From Hyphomonadaceae bacterium BL14 (lineage in GTDB: Bacteria; Pseudomonadota; Alphaproteobacteria; Caulobacterales; Maricaulaceae): a stretch of DNA of 64,000 bases. Where the stretch lies: NCBI GenBank assembly GCA_027627705.1, contig CP091242.1:360076-424075 (forward strand), given 5' to 3'. A model generated the notes under the pieces. It saw nothing but the letters and a program-made list of their open reading frames with translations, did not search any database and was not told the DNA's origin. Both the position numbers and the translations under genes were made by a program. This document shows, one piece after another, positions 12,225 through 21,142 of the stretch (its first letter is position 1; each line of letters begins with the position of its first letter).

Positions 12225-13437
12225 GTATCTTGCCCTCGACCCGGCCGGAAAGCGCAAGCGCGGGCTGATTTCAGCCGATAGCGGGGCGGCTGCGCGGCGC
12301 GCCTTGCGCCAGCGTGATCTGGCACCACTGGAAGTCGTGCAGGCGGACGCACGCCAGCGCGCCGGCACACCAGCCCGGCTGCACCGGGCCACGCGGTCGC
12401 GCCTGAGCAAGCGTGAGCGCCTGCTGGTGACGCGCCAGCTGGCAACCCTCATCGAGGCGGGCCTGCCCGTAGCGGAAGCGCTGGGCGCGGTCGCGGGACA
12501 GGCCGGGTCGCCCGCCGCGCGGCGGCTGGTTCTGGGCCTGCGCGCGCGCGTCAATGAAGGTGAGCGCCTGTCGGCGGCGCTGGCGGGGTTTGAGGACAGT
12601 TTCTCCCCGGTGTTCATTGCGACGATCGCGGCGGGCGAGGCCAGCGGGGCACTGGGCCAGGTGCTCGACCGGCTCGCGGCTCATCTGGAGGCGTCCGAGG
12701 CCCTGTCGCGGCGCCTGACCGCGGCGCTGGTCTATCCGATCGTACTGGCGATCACGGCCCTCACCGTGTGTGGCGTGCTGATGGTGGCCATTGTGCCGCG
12801 CCTGGCTGAGCAGTTCACCTCCATGGGGGTCGGTCTGCCGGTTCTGACCCGGGCGGTGATCGCCGTTTCCGAAACGCTTCAGGCGGGCTGGCCCTTCATT
12901 CTGGCAGGGATCGCCGCGCTGGTCTTGGGGCTGCGGTATCTGACCTCGCGGCCCGCCGTGAAGGCGCGCCTCGACCGGCTGTGGCTGCGCGCGCCGGGTA
13001 TCGGGGCCATGATCCGGGAAGTGGAGGCGGCACGCTTTGCGCGCACGGCGGCCATTATTCTGGGCGCGGGCGGCGTGCTGCCCGATGCGCTGCGCGCGGC
13101 GCGCGACGCCACCTCCAATAGCGCCGTGCGCGATGCGGTGAGATCCGTGATCGAAGCGGTGGAGACCGGCCGCAATCTGACCGATGCCCTGTCCGCAGCG
13201 AACATCATGCCGCCGCTGGCGCTGAGCATGATCGCGGCGGGCGAGCGGTCGGGCGCGCTGGAGCCGATGATGCTGCGCGCGGCGGCCCGGCTGGAGGCCG
13301 ATATCGACGCCGCCGCCAGCGTGGCGCTGAGCCTTCTGGAGCCGGGGATCATTATCGTGATGGGCGGCCTAGTGGCGCTCATCGTTCTGTCTGTGCTGCT
13401 GCCCATTCTCCAGCTCAACACGCTGGCGCTGGGCTGA
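12211..13437 (+). CDS. gspF: Type II secretion inner-membrane protein GspF
   Basis: A 408-residue polytopic protein of the GspF/PilC family. It opens with MPAFEYLALDPAGKRKRGLI, typical of the family. Two homologous cytoplasmic helical domains (about 65-190 and 270-390; RERLLVTRQLATLIEAGLPV begins the first and RFARTAAIILGAGGVLPDAL the second) are separated by transmembrane segments near 170-195, 220-240 and 380-405. It is the platform protein that couples GspE to pseudopilin assembly. The start lies within the last 14 bases of gspE. Confidence 0.95.
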   Translation: MPAFEYLALDPAGKRKRGLISADSGAAARRALRQRDLAPLEVVQADARQRAGTPARLHRATRSRLSKRERLLVTRQLATLIEAGLPVAEALGAVAGQAGSPAARRLVLGLRARVNEGERLSAALAGFEDSFSPVFIATIAAGEASGALGQVLDRLAAHLEASEALSRRLTAALVYPIVLAITALTVCGVLMVAIVPRLAEQFTSMGVGLPVLTRAVIAVSETLQAGWPFILAGIAALVLGLRYLTSRPAVKARLDRLWLRAPGIGAMIREVEAARFARTAAIILGAGGVLPDALRAARDATSNSAVRDAVRSVIEAVETGRNLTDALSAANIMPPLALSMIAAGERSGALEPMMLRAAARLEADIDAAASVALSLLEPGIIIVMGGLVALIVLSVLLPILQLNTLALG

Positions 13438-13458
13438 GGACAAGGAGGGACTGAACCC

Positions 13459-13902
13459 ATGCAACAGGCTGCGAACACAGACCGCGAGGCCGGTTTCACC
13501 CTGGTGGAGATCATGGTCGTCGTCGTCATCATCGGCCTTCTGGCCACCGTGGTGGTGCTCAATGTGCTGCCCAGCCAGGACCGGGCGCGGATCGAGAAGG
13601 CGCGTGCCGATATCGGACGGATAGAGCAGGCGATTGAAATGTTCCGCCTGGACATGGGGCGATACCCCACGACGGATGAGGGGCTGGAGGTGCTGGTGAC
13701 CGCGCCGGGCGATCCCCGTCTGGCGGCGCGCTATCCCGATGGCGGGTACATCAATCGGCTGCCCGAAGACCCGTGGGGCGGTGCCTATGAATACCTTTTT
13801 CCGGGTGAGAACGGCCGGTACGATATCTGGACCCTGGGCGCTGACGGCCGTCCGGGCGGCGAGGACGCCAACGCCGATATCGGGAACTGGTCGAACGGAT
13901 GA
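13459..13902 (+). CDS. gspG: Major pseudopilin GspG
   Basis: A 147-residue prepilin. A charged leader ends at Gly12, followed by FTLVEIMVVVVIIGLLA: the cleavage site, the conserved Glu5 of the mature protein, and the hydrophobic alpha-1 helix. The C-terminal part has the GspG features RYPTTDEGLEVLV and DPWGGAYEYLFPGENG, with the acidic calcium-binding loop region near GPGGEDANADIGNW-like sequence at the end. It is the main subunit of the pseudopilus. A GGAGG ribosome site precedes ATG 13459, and the stop overlaps the gspH start by ATGA. Confidence 0.95.
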   Translation: MQQAANTDREAGFTLVEIMVVVVIIGLLATVVVLNVLPSQDRARIEKARADIGRIEQAIEMFRLDMGRYPTTDEGLEVLVTAPGDPRLAARYPDGGYINRLPEDPWGGAYEYLFPGENGRYDIWTLGADGRPGGEDANADIGNWSNG

Positions 13903-14396
13903 TGCCGTCGCGCCAGCCTGCCCGTGAAGATGCCGGGTTCTCCCTGATCGAGGTCCTGGCGGCGCTCGCAATCATGGCGATGGTCAGCGTCATGGCGGTG
14001 GCCATGCTGCCTGCACGCCTGTCGCCTGAGGCGCAGGAGGCCGACCGCCTGATCCTGCGCCTGGAGACCGCACGGCGCGAGGCGGAGACCTCAGGCGGCG
14101 TGATCGGGTTCGCGGCGGACGCTGATGGCGGCGGCTATGTGTTCTTCGACTGGACGGGCGAAGGCTGGCGCGTGCGCCGGCAGGACCGTGCGCTGGGCCC
14201 TTACCGGTTCACAGGCGATGTCCGGCTGGCGGGCCATGTCAGGCCCGATGCAGCCCCTGGCGGCGAGGGGCCTGATCTCTGGTTTGATGCCGCTGGCGGC
14301 GAGGGGGATAGGGTCTACCGCCTGACGGGGCCGGGCGGTGTGCGGCGCATCCAGATCGCGCCCGGCGGCGATATCGGAGCCGATGATGGCGCGTGA
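13899..14396 (+). CDS. gspH: Minor pseudopilin GspH
   Basis: A 165-residue prepilin-like protein. After a short leader the cleavage site and helix EDAGFSLIEVLAALAIMAM are present, with Glu5 conserved. The globular domain contains EAQEADRLILRLETARREAE, the family pattern for GspH. It would sit near the pseudopilus tip. Overlaps gspG by four bases and gspI by about 11 bases. Confidence 0.85.
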   Translation: MMPSRQPAREDAGFSLIEVLAALAIMAMVSVMAVAMLPARLSPEAQEADRLILRLETARREAETSGGVIGFAADADGGGYVFFDWTGEGWRVRRQDRALGPYRFTGDVRLAGHVRPDAAPGGEGPDLWFDAAGGEGDRVYRLTGPGGVRRIQIAPGGDIGADDGA

Positions 14397-14754
14397 TGGC
14401 GGGTTTTCCCTGATCGAGGTGCTGGCGGCGTTGAGCGTGCTGGCCATCGCCGGGCTGGCGCTGGTCAGCGCCCTGACCCATTCGGCGCGTGCGGCCGTGT
14501 TTGCCGAGACCCGCACGCTGGCGGCGCTGGGCGCTGAAACCGTGCTGGTCGAAGCGCGCCTCGATCATCCCGACGGGGTTCCCTCCGGTCAGGGGCGCAT
14601 CGAGATGGCGGGGCGGGCCTATGACTGGCGTCTTGAGCTGATGGCCACGGCGGACCCGGATCTGCAGCGCATCGACATCACACTGACCGAAGCAGACGCG
14701 TCCGGCGCGGCACCGGTCTACACCCTGACCGCATTCCAGAGGCGTCCATCATGA
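14386..14754 (+). CDS. gspI: Minor pseudopilin GspI
   Basis: A 122-residue prepilin-like protein. Two adjacent ATGs (14383 and 14386) lie in frame inside the end of gspH; the second is chosen because GGAG at 14376-14379 then has a six-base spacing. The prepilin motif GGFSLIEVLAALSVLAIAG sits only five residues from the start, with a very short leader. The C-terminal portion contains YDWRLELMATADPDLQRIDI, typical of GspI. GspI, J and K form the tip complex. The stop overlaps gspJ by ATGA. Confidence 0.88.
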   Translation: MARDGGFSLIEVLAALSVLAIAGLALVSALTHSARAAVFAETRTLAALGAETVLVEARLDHPDGVPSGQGRIEMAGRAYDWRLELMATADPDLQRIDITLTEADASGAAPVYTLTAFQRRPS

Positions 14755-15383
14755 CGCGCGAGGCCGGGTTCACGCTGGTCGAGGCATTGGCCGCCCTGTT
14801 GGTGTTCGCCATCGCCGGTGCCCTGTCGACGGGCCTGATCATCTCCGCTCTGGATGGCCGCGCCCGGCAGGAGGCGGCGGCCGAGCGCCTCGCCTCCATG
14901 CAGATCGTGCGCACCCTGCTGCGAGAGGACGCCAGCCAGCTGGTGATGCGGCCCTATCGCACCGAAGATGGTGCCCTGCGCGGCCCGGCGCTGGATCAGG
15001 CGCGCGCGGCAGGGCTCGGGCGCGGCGAGAGGCACGAGTTGGTGTCCCTGACCCGCCGCGGCCGCGCCAATCCCGATGGCGCGCCGCGTTCCAGCCTGCA
15101 CCGCGTTGCCTGGCGGGTTGAAGGCGGTGCGCTGGTGCGCGCGGTCTGGACCGATCCGGATGCACACGATGGCCCGCCGGCGCGGCGCGTGCTGGCCGAG
15201 GCGGTGAGCGATGTGGAGATCGCCTTTCTCTATGGCCGCGCCTGGCGGCCTGATCCGGTACAGGGCCGTCCGGGCGAGACCGGCTATCCGGCACCGCGCG
15301 CGGTGCGCCTGCGCTATCTCGATGATCTGGGCCGTGCGGTGGAGCATGTGGCGGTGATCCCGGCTGGAGCGGCCCCGTCATGA
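14751..15383 (+). CDS. gspJ: Minor pseudopilin GspJ
   Basis: A 210-residue prepilin-like protein with the cleavage motif EAGFTLVEALAALLVFAIAG directly after the start. It has the expected size and domain style for GspJ, including RTLLREDASQLVMRPYR and the ending RAVRLRYLDDLGRAVEHVAV. It is part of the GspI-J-K tip. ATGA overlaps link it to gspI and gspK. Confidence 0.88.
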   Translation: MTREAGFTLVEALAALLVFAIAGALSTGLIISALDGRARQEAAAERLASMQIVRTLLREDASQLVMRPYRTEDGALRGPALDQARAAGLGRGERHELVSLTRRGRANPDGAPRSSLHRVAWRVEGGALVRAVWTDPDAHDGPPARRVLAEAVSDVEIAFLYGRAWRPDPVQGRPGETGYPAPRAVRLRYLDDLGRAVEHVAVIPAGAAPS

Positions 15384-16354
15384 CCTGGCGCGGCGATACA
15401 GGCGGCGCGCTGATCACGGCGCTTCTGGCGGTGGCGCTGATGTCGGCGGTGTCGCTGTCGCTGGTGGAGCACATGCGCGCCGGGCTGTTGCGCGCAGGTG
15501 TGCTGGACGACCGGCTTCAGGCGGAGGCGTTTCTCGATGGCGCTGCGGCGTTCAGCGAAGCGATGCTGATCCGCGCGCGCGGGCCGGCGGGCCAGGCCGC
15601 CACGCCCGACGGGCCGTGGGATGGCCGGGCGCGGGTGTTTGACGTTGATGGCGGGCACCTGGCCGGTGCCATTCTGGATCGCCACAACTGCCTGAATGTG
15701 AACGCGCTGTACTCCGGCGCTGATCAGCGCGACGCGGATGAGGCGGCGGCGGAGCGGTTCCGCGTGCTCTTCAGCGCGCTTGATCTGCCGCTTGCGGACA
15801 GTGAAAGCCTGATCGCCCAGGCTGCCGACTGGATCGACCCCGACGCCGGCGTCCGGCCCGGCGGCACAGAGGATTACATGACCCGGGACGGCCAGCGCCG
15901 GCGCGCGGCCAATCAGCCGCTCACCGAGCTGGCCGAGCTGCGCGCCTTGCCGGTGATGACCCCTGCGCTGTTCGCCCGCATCGAGCCTTTCGTGTGCGTA
16001 TTGCCGACACCGGACCAGCCGCCGCTGAACCTCAATACGCTGCGTAGCGAGCAGAGCGTCCTGATCACGGCGATGACGGACGGGGCCATCAGTCCGGCGG
16101 CGGCGGCGGGCGTGGTTTTCCGGCGGCCAAGCTCGGGCTTTTCCAACATGGACCAGGTCTGGCGCGACCCGGCCTTTGCAGCGCTTGAGGAAGAGGCGCG
16201 GCCCGCAACGCGGGTGGCCCTACGCTCGGACTGGTTTGAGCTGCATCTCGACGTCCGGCTGGACCGGGCGGCCTTGTCGCGGCGCCAGTTGATCCGCATC
16301 GAAACCGGCGGCGCGGTGGCGCGCTTCCCGGCCATACAGGGAGCGGTTTTGTGA
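15380..16354 (+). CDS. gspK: Minor pseudopilin GspK
   Basis: A 324-residue protein, much larger than the other pseudopilins, as is usual for GspK. Its N-terminal helix (GGALITALLAVALMSAVSLS) lacks the Glu5 found in the others, which is also characteristic of GspK and fits its position at the very tip. The helical domain includes LIAQAADWIDPDAGVRPGG and NLNTLRSEQSVLI, the SAM-like region. It caps the pseudopilus and may contact substrate. Stop overlaps the GTG start of gspL. Confidence 0.9.
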   Translation: MTWRGDTGGALITALLAVALMSAVSLSLVEHMRAGLLRAGVLDDRLQAEAFLDGAAAFSEAMLIRARGPAGQAATPDGPWDGRARVFDVDGGHLAGAILDRHNCLNVNALYSGADQRDADEAAAERFRVLFSALDLPLADSESLIAQAADWIDPDAGVRPGGTEDYMTRDGQRRRAANQPLTELAELRALPVMTPALFARIEPFVCVLPTPDQPPLNLNTLRSEQSVLITAMTDGAISPAAAAGVVFRRPSSGFSNMDQVWRDPAFAALEEEARPATRVALRSDWFELHLDVRLDRAALSRRQLIRIETGGAVARFPAIQGAVL

Positions 16355-17571
16355 CCCAAACCCTTGTGCTGTTTCTGCCCGGACCGGAGGCCCTGCCCGA
16401 GGATCCGGTGCACTGGGTGCTGACGGACGCCGACGGACGCCGCCTGCGCGAGGGATGGGCGCGCGCGGGGGATGCGCTTGCCTGGACAGCCGGGGAGCAC
16501 CCCGCGCGCACGCTGGCCCTGATCCCGGCCCATACGGTCTTTGCTGCCCGCCTGACCGCGCCTGCGCGCAGCGAGCGTGAGGCGCAACAGGCCGCGCCCT
16601 ACATGATCGAGGATGCGCTGGCCTCGCCGCTGGATACGCAGACGATCGCCTGCGGGCCGGCGGACGCGGGCGGGCTGCGCCTGATCGTGGCGGCGGATGC
16701 GGCGCTGGTGGCGCGCTGGGCGGCTCTGGCCGCGCATCTGGGCGTGCGTCCGGTTCACGTCCTGCCCGACGCTGCGCTGCTGACACCGCAGGAGGGGATC
16801 GCCCTGCATCTGGACGCCGAGCGGATCGTCTGGGCCCGGGCCGGGCAAGGGCCGATGATGGCCGGTGCGGCGCCGGCGTTGCTGGCGCGAGATGTGATCG
16901 GTGACCTGGCGCAGGGCCACGAGGCCCTGCTGGCCAGCCCCGCGGCGCTGGATATATGCCGGCAGGCCGGGCTGGACGCGCGGCCTGTGCCCGAGCCCGA
17001 TTTCGCCCGTCTGGCAGGTCTGATCACCACCGCCGAAGCCCGCGCCTGGCCGCGCCTGCTGGGCGATGCGCTGTCCGCGCGGATCGACTGGACCGCCATG
17101 GCCCGGCCCTGGGCGCGCGCGGCCGTTCTGGCGGTGAGTGCAGGTGCGCTCGCCCTGGCGATCCTGGGCGGGCAGGCCTACTGGCTGGACCGCCGGGCCG
17201 CAGCCTATGACAGCGCAGCGGCTGATGTTTTCACGCAGGCCTTCCCCGAGGTGCGCCGCGTGGTCAATCCGCGTGCCCAGATCCAGCAGCGTCTGCGGGC
17301 GCTGGAGGGCGCATCGGGCGCGGACCGGTTTGTATCGCTGAGCGCCCGCCTGGCCAGCCTGCTGCAGGGCCTGCCGGAGATGCAGGTCGAGGCGCTGCGT
17401 TTCGAGGCCGAACGCGGCGTCCTGTCGGTCACCGCGCGCTATCGCGAGTTCAGCGATTTTGAACGCCTGCGCGCCGCCGCAGCCGAGCTGGGGCTCAGCG
17501 TGGAAGACACCGGCGCGCGCCAGGTGGACGGCGGCGTCGTGGGCGATTTCCAGATCGGAGAGCAGTCATGA
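16351..17571 (+). CDS. gspL: Type II secretion protein GspL
   Basis: A 406-residue bitopic protein starting with GTG in a GTGA overlap with gspK. The first 250 residues form the cytoplasmic actin-like domain that binds GspE (AARLTAPARSEREAQQAAPY and MIEDALASPLDTQTIACGPA are typical). A transmembrane helix follows at roughly 260-277 (VLAVSAGALALAILGGQAYW), then a periplasmic ferredoxin-like domain with RLASLLQGLPEMQVEALRFE. It connects the ATPase to the periplasmic platform with GspM. Confidence 0.92.
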   Translation: MTQTLVLFLPGPEALPEDPVHWVLTDADGRRLREGWARAGDALAWTAGEHPARTLALIPAHTVFAARLTAPARSEREAQQAAPYMIEDALASPLDTQTIACGPADAGGLRLIVAADAALVARWAALAAHLGVRPVHVLPDAALLTPQEGIALHLDAERIVWARAGQGPMMAGAAPALLARDVIGDLAQGHEALLASPAALDICRQAGLDARPVPEPDFARLAGLITTAEARAWPRLLGDALSARIDWTAMARPWARAAVLAVSAGALALAILGGQAYWLDRRAAAYDSAAADVFTQAFPEVRRVVNPRAQIQQRLRALEGASGADRFVSLSARLASLLQGLPEMQVEALRFEAERGVLSVTARYREFSDFERLRAAAAELGLSVEDTGARQVDGGVVGDFQIGEQS

Positions 17572-18071
17572 TGCGCGCGGCGAAGACCCAGGCGGCGGCG
17601 ATGTGGGCCGGGCGCACCGCCCGCGAACAGGTTCTGCTGGCGGCCGGTGCCGCCGTGAGCCTGGCGCTGGTGGCCTGGTTTGCGGTGATTGATCCGGTCA
17701 TGGGCTGGCGTGATGCAGCCGGTGCGCGCCATGCCGTGGCGGTCGCCCAGTACGAAGCAGTGGCGCAGGGCGTGGCGCGATACCGGGTGCTGGCCGTCGA
17801 AGCGCCCGCCACAACAGTGCAAGACGAAACGATCCGGTCGGTGGTCGCCGGTGCCGCCGCGCGCTCGGGACTGGTGCTGTCGCGGGTACTGCCCGACGAG
17901 TCAGGCCGGCTCAATGTGTGGATAGATGCCGCGGACCCTGATCTGGTGATGGTCTGGCTGGGCGAACTGGCCGCGCGTGACCGGATCGCCGTGCGCCGTG
18001 CGGCGCTGGAGCGCCTGCCCGGCGGACAGGTCCGCACGCAGGTCCTGCTGGCGCGCGAAGGGGCTGCGTGA
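17568..18071 (+). CDS. gspM: Type II secretion protein GspM
   Basis: A 167-residue protein with one N-terminal transmembrane segment (VLLAAGAAVSLALVAWFAVI, about residues 21-40) and a periplasmic ferredoxin-like domain, matching GspM in size and layout. It begins in an ATGA overlap with gspL and pairs with it in the inner membrane. Sequence conservation in this family is low; the operon position carries much of the weight. Confidence 0.88.
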   Translation: MMRAAKTQAAAMWAGRTAREQVLLAAGAAVSLALVAWFAVIDPVMGWRDAAGARHAVAVAQYEAVAQGVARYRVLAVEAPATTVQDETIRSVVAGAAARSGLVLSRVLPDESGRLNVWIDAADPDLVMVWLGELAARDRIAVRRAALERLPGGQVRTQVLLAREGAA

Positions 18072-18820
18072 TGCGCCGCGGGCTGATCATCGCCGTCCTC
18101 GCGGCCGGTTTTGTCACCGGTCTCGTGGCGCTCGCCCCGGCGGCGCTGGTGCACCAGATCTGGCTGACAGGTCAGGGCGTGAGTGCGCGCGAGGTGACGG
18201 GCACGATCTGGCGCAGCCAGTGGCGCGATGTGCAGATCGCGGGCGTGACACTGGGCCATGTGGAGGCGCGCCTGTCCCCGTGGGCCTTGCTCACAGGGGC
18301 GGTGGACGCGCGCTGGCACGTGTCTGATTCCAGTGTGACCGGTTCGGGCCGTGCGCATCTGCGCGGCGATGCATGGCGGATCGAGGCCGGCATGGTCCGG
18401 GTGAACCCTGCGGGCGGCGGCACGCTGGGGCCATCGGTGCCGCACGTCTGGCGCATTCTGGCCTCAGCCCCCGTCCAGATCGCGGATCTGACGCTGGCAG
18501 GGCGCGGTGGCGACTGTGTCTCGGCTGAGGGCCAGGTGCGGATCGCCGGCCTGGCCGATGCCGCCGCGGCGCAGGGCCTGGACGCCCCGGTGCTCAGTGG
18601 CCCGGTGCGCTGCGCCGGAGCCGGGCTGGCCGCTGAACTGGGTGGCACCAGCAGCGCGCTGACCGTGTCCGGGGATGTGCGCATCAGCGCCGCCGCGGCG
18701 GGCTGGCATCTGGTTCTGGTGCCACAAAGCCCGGCCATGACGACGATCCTGACGGCTGCCGGGATCGGGCCGCAGGACGATGGACGCCATATTGCCGAAG
18801 GGGTTCACGCCTGGCGGTGA
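18071..18820 (+). CDS. gspN: Type II secretion protein GspN
   Basis: A 249-residue protein. The ATG at 18071 forms a TGATG junction with the gspM stop; a GTG three bases earlier is an alternative. The N-terminal signal anchor is RRGLIIAVLAAGFVTGLVAL, followed by a periplasmic domain with VHQIWLTGQGVSAREVTGTI and LGHVEARLSPWALLTG, typical of GspN. GspN is found in only some T2SS operons, usually last, as here. Its role is unclear; it may be accessory to the inner-membrane complex. Confidence 0.88.
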   Translation: MRRGLIIAVLAAGFVTGLVALAPAALVHQIWLTGQGVSAREVTGTIWRSQWRDVQIAGVTLGHVEARLSPWALLTGAVDARWHVSDSSVTGSGRAHLRGDAWRIEAGMVRVNPAGGGTLGPSVPHVWRILASAPVQIADLTLAGRGGDCVSAEGQVRIAGLADAAAAQGLDAPVLSGPVRCAGAGLAAELGGTSSALTVSGDVRISAAAAGWHLVLVPQSPAMTTILTAAGIGPQDDGRHIAEGVHAWR

Positions 18821-18887
18821 AACGGGCCGCAGGCCGGGCTGGCATCCGCCGGTTATCCTCCCCCTGGTCCGGCCGGCGGCCACACGC

Positions 18888-18959
18888 CTATCCCCGCCCT
18901 GGCACCGGCGTCTGTCCCCGCTTCGGCCCGGAGATCTATCCCCGCTTCGGAGGGGTCGT
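18888..18959. repeat. Three imperfect 24-base direct repeats after gspN
   Basis: Copies start at 18888, 18912 and 18936, each opening with CTATCCCCGCCCTGG, CTGTCCCCGCTTCGG or CTATCCCCGCTTCGG. A weaker fourth copy may lie at 18864. The block is in the 213-base gap between convergent gspN and tspO. No function is evident. Confidence 0.7.
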
Positions 18960-19033
18960 GCCCCTGTGTTTATGAGTTCAGGATGGCGCTCTACGGAGTT
19001 CAAACCTGCCGGTTTGGAGGTCAAGGTGCCGGT

Positions 19034-19510
19034 TCAGCGTGCGAACGGCTTTGGCTGCGGTGCGCGATTGCGCCGCCAGACCGACAGGTTGAGGGCAAAC
19101 GCATAGGTGCCCCAGATCAGGTACGGGACGAGCAGGGCGGCGGCCAGCAGCTCGTGGGTCGCAAACGCGATCACGGTGGCCACGACCGCTACCCAGAGCA
19201 GGGCGATGATGATCACGCCGGTGAGGATGCGGTGCAGGCCGAAGAACACCGCCGACCACAGCGTATTGATGCCGATCTGCAGGCCCCACAGCGCGATCGC
19301 CGGCACGGCCCCGTCATACGTCCCGACCCGCGCCGCCGCGACGGACATGGAGAGGTAGAGGATCGCCCAGATGATCGGGAAGAGCAGGTTGGGCGGCGTC
19401 CAGGCCGGCTTGTCGAGCCCGCGATACCACTCGCCCGGCTTGAACAGCGCGCCGGCCGCCGCCGGCACGGCGCAGGTGGCCAGAAAAATCGCAAACAGAA
19501 AATAGTCCAA
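19034..19510 (-). CDS. tspO: TspO/MBR family membrane protein
   Basis: A 158-residue protein with five transmembrane helices, the full TspO fold. Family motifs are present: KPGEWYRGLDKPAWTPPN near the N-terminus (W and P conserved), FPIIWAILYLSMSVAAARV, ALWGLQIGINTLWSAVFFGL and PYLIWGTYAFALNLSVWRRN. TspO proteins bind porphyrins and cholesterol-like ligands and act in tetrapyrrole or stress-related control in alphaproteobacteria. The start is TTG at 19510; the GGAGG ribosome site nine bases upstream and the family N-terminus support it over any ATG. It is convergent with gspN. Confidence 0.93.
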   Translation of the reverse strand: MDYFLFAIFLATCAVPAAAGALFKPGEWYRGLDKPAWTPPNLLFPIIWAILYLSMSVAAARVGTYDGAVPAIALWGLQIGINTLWSAVFFGLHRILTGVIIIALLWVAVVATVIAFATHELLAAALLVPYLIWGTYAFALNLSVWRRNRAPQPKPFAR

Positions 19511-19672
19511 AGCCTTGCCTCCGGGAGTGCCTCAGCGCCAGCGTAGAGCGCGGGGGCCGGGGCGGCAATGCAAGGGGCGGGGGGGAGAGGTCCCACTACC
19601 CATTCCCCCTCCCCCTCCCGTTCCGCCGCTTTTGCGTGTAAACTCTTCGCGTGAGATGGCGGGGAGGCGGGC

Positions 19673-20704
19673 ATGAGTGGATTGCCGGACTGGCGCAAGG
19701 CGGCGTCGCAGGACGAGGCCGAAAGCCGCTCCATTACGGCCATGCGCGAGGAGATGGCGGTCCTGCGCGCCGCGCTGGACCGGCAGATCCCGGCCAAGCG
19801 GGCCGTGGGGCGCAATCTTCTGCTGGCGACGTGGAATGTGCGCGCCTTCGGCGGGCTGACGCAGGCCTGGCGCTCGGATGAGAATGACAGCCCCAAGCGC
19901 AACTGGCGCGGCCTTGCTTACATTGCCGAGATCGTGTCGCGCTTTGACGTGATTGCGCTGCAGGAGGTGCGCGGCGAGTTCAAAAGCCTGCGCGAGCTGA
20001 TGAAGACGCTGGGGCCGGGCTGGCAATTCCTGATGACCGACGTCAATCGCGGCGCGGCGGGCAATAATGAGCGCATGGCCTATGTGTTCGACGCGGCGCG
20101 CGTGCGGCTGTCGGGCCTGGCCGGCGAGCTGACGGTGCCGGACGATGACAAGGTCCTGGCCAGGCTGGGCGTGGAGCCCGGATCACCCTTCCGGCAATTT
20201 GCCCGCAGCCCCTATGCGGTGAGTTTCCAGTCGGGGCGGGAAACCTTCATCCTGGTGACCATGCACGTGCTCTACGGCAAGGGCTATGCCGACCGGACGC
20301 CGGAGCTCAAGGCCATCGCCGCCTGGCTGAAAGACTGGGCCAAGGATACCGCCAGCTGGGGCCATTCGCTGATGGTGCTGGGCGATTTCAATATCGACCA
20401 GCAGGGCGATGTGAATGATCTGGCCTTCCGCTCCACCGGCCTCTACGTGCCGCCCGAGCTTGATGGCCTGCCGCGGACGGTCAGCTTCAAAGCCGATGGC
20501 AAGCCGCCGAAATATTACGATCAGATCGCCTGGTTCTGCGAAGAGGCCGGCGCGTTTGCGCTGGGCATGGAATTTCTCAGCGCAGGCGGCTTCAATTTCA
20601 GGGACATGGTGTTCCAGGCCGAGCCCAGGCTGACGCCGCAATCCATGAGCTGGCGCGTGAGCGATCATCTGCCGCTCTGGTGCGAGTTCGCGGCGCGGCA
20701 GTAG
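19673..20704 (+). CDS. Endonuclease/exonuclease/phosphatase family protein
   Basis: A 343-residue protein with the EEP (DNase I-like) fold. Visible motifs are LATWNVRAFGG (first strand, metal-binding Asn), DVIALQEVRGEF (catalytic Glu), LMVLGDFNIDQQGD (Asp and Asn of the active site) and SWRVSDHLPLW (catalytic His near the C-terminus). No signal peptide is seen; the N-terminal 45 residues are a charged helical extension, so it is probably cytoplasmic. Members cleave nucleic acids or phosphoesters; which one is not clear. ATG 19673 follows a GGGGAGG ribosome site. It is the last normal-composition gene before the AT-rich island. Confidence 0.9.
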   Translation: MSGLPDWRKAASQDEAESRSITAMREEMAVLRAALDRQIPAKRAVGRNLLLATWNVRAFGGLTQAWRSDENDSPKRNWRGLAYIAEIVSRFDVIALQEVRGEFKSLRELMKTLGPGWQFLMTDVNRGAAGNNERMAYVFDAARVRLSGLAGELTVPDDDKVLARLGVEPGSPFRQFARSPYAVSFQSGRETFILVTMHVLYGKGYADRTPELKAIAAWLKDWAKDTASWGHSLMVLGDFNIDQQGDVNDLAFRSTGLYVPPELDGLPRTVSFKADGKPPKYYDQIAWFCEEAGAFALGMEFLSAGGFNFRDMVFQAEPRLTPQSMSWRVSDHLPLWCEFAARQ

Positions 20705-21142
20705 GCGTGGTCATCGGTTGGCAGGTGGGGGGCTAAATCTAAAAGAAGGTGATCGGATCGATTAACTCTCGGATTGATGTTGGCTCGGGATCACCCGGTG
20801 GCTGTGTTGGCGAACTGCAGCGCTCCCCTGCAGTTCTTCAATTGAATACCGTTGCCATCTGCCTGAAGATGATCAGCCCGAACGAATTTTCAGTGCTTAT
20901 GGGATGGCGCGGCCTGCCAGCAGAAGAGGTATGCATCTTTTCCAGCACTAGTGGCTCGTCCGTTACGTGGTCGAGCACGCCTGAAGCGACTTTGGCCGGA
21001 CCGCAGTCGAAACCGGAAGCCGACTGGTTATAGTGGCCCGCGATGCTTTTCCATGTGTTCCGCCTTTGCTTTGAGCGTTTCCCAATTCCAAAGCGGTTGT
21101 GGACCCATGTGTCGCTGACCCAAAATTGAACCCGCAGACCTG
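20705..21142. other. Gene-free left flank of the AT-rich island
   Basis: A 438-base stretch with no convincing gene. An open frame at 20749-21033 exists, but its product has no recognisable motif and skewed codon choice. The stretch moves from genome-like composition to AT-rich near 21130. The segment around 21103-21130 (GTGTCGCTGACCCAAAATTG) is reminiscent of sequence seen at some transposon junctions, but no terminal repeat pair could be identified. It may hold decayed mobile DNA. Confidence 0.4.

Noticed and set aside
18780..19106. Plus-strand frame running from the end of gspN through the 24-base repeats
   Set aside because: It overlaps tspO antisense and encodes only low-complexity Arg/Pro/Leu sequence; the repeats alone are real.
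20749..21033. A 94-codon plus-strand frame in the island flank
   Set aside because: No recognised motif, composition unlike either neighbour, no good ribosome site; kept only as part of the gene-free flank.
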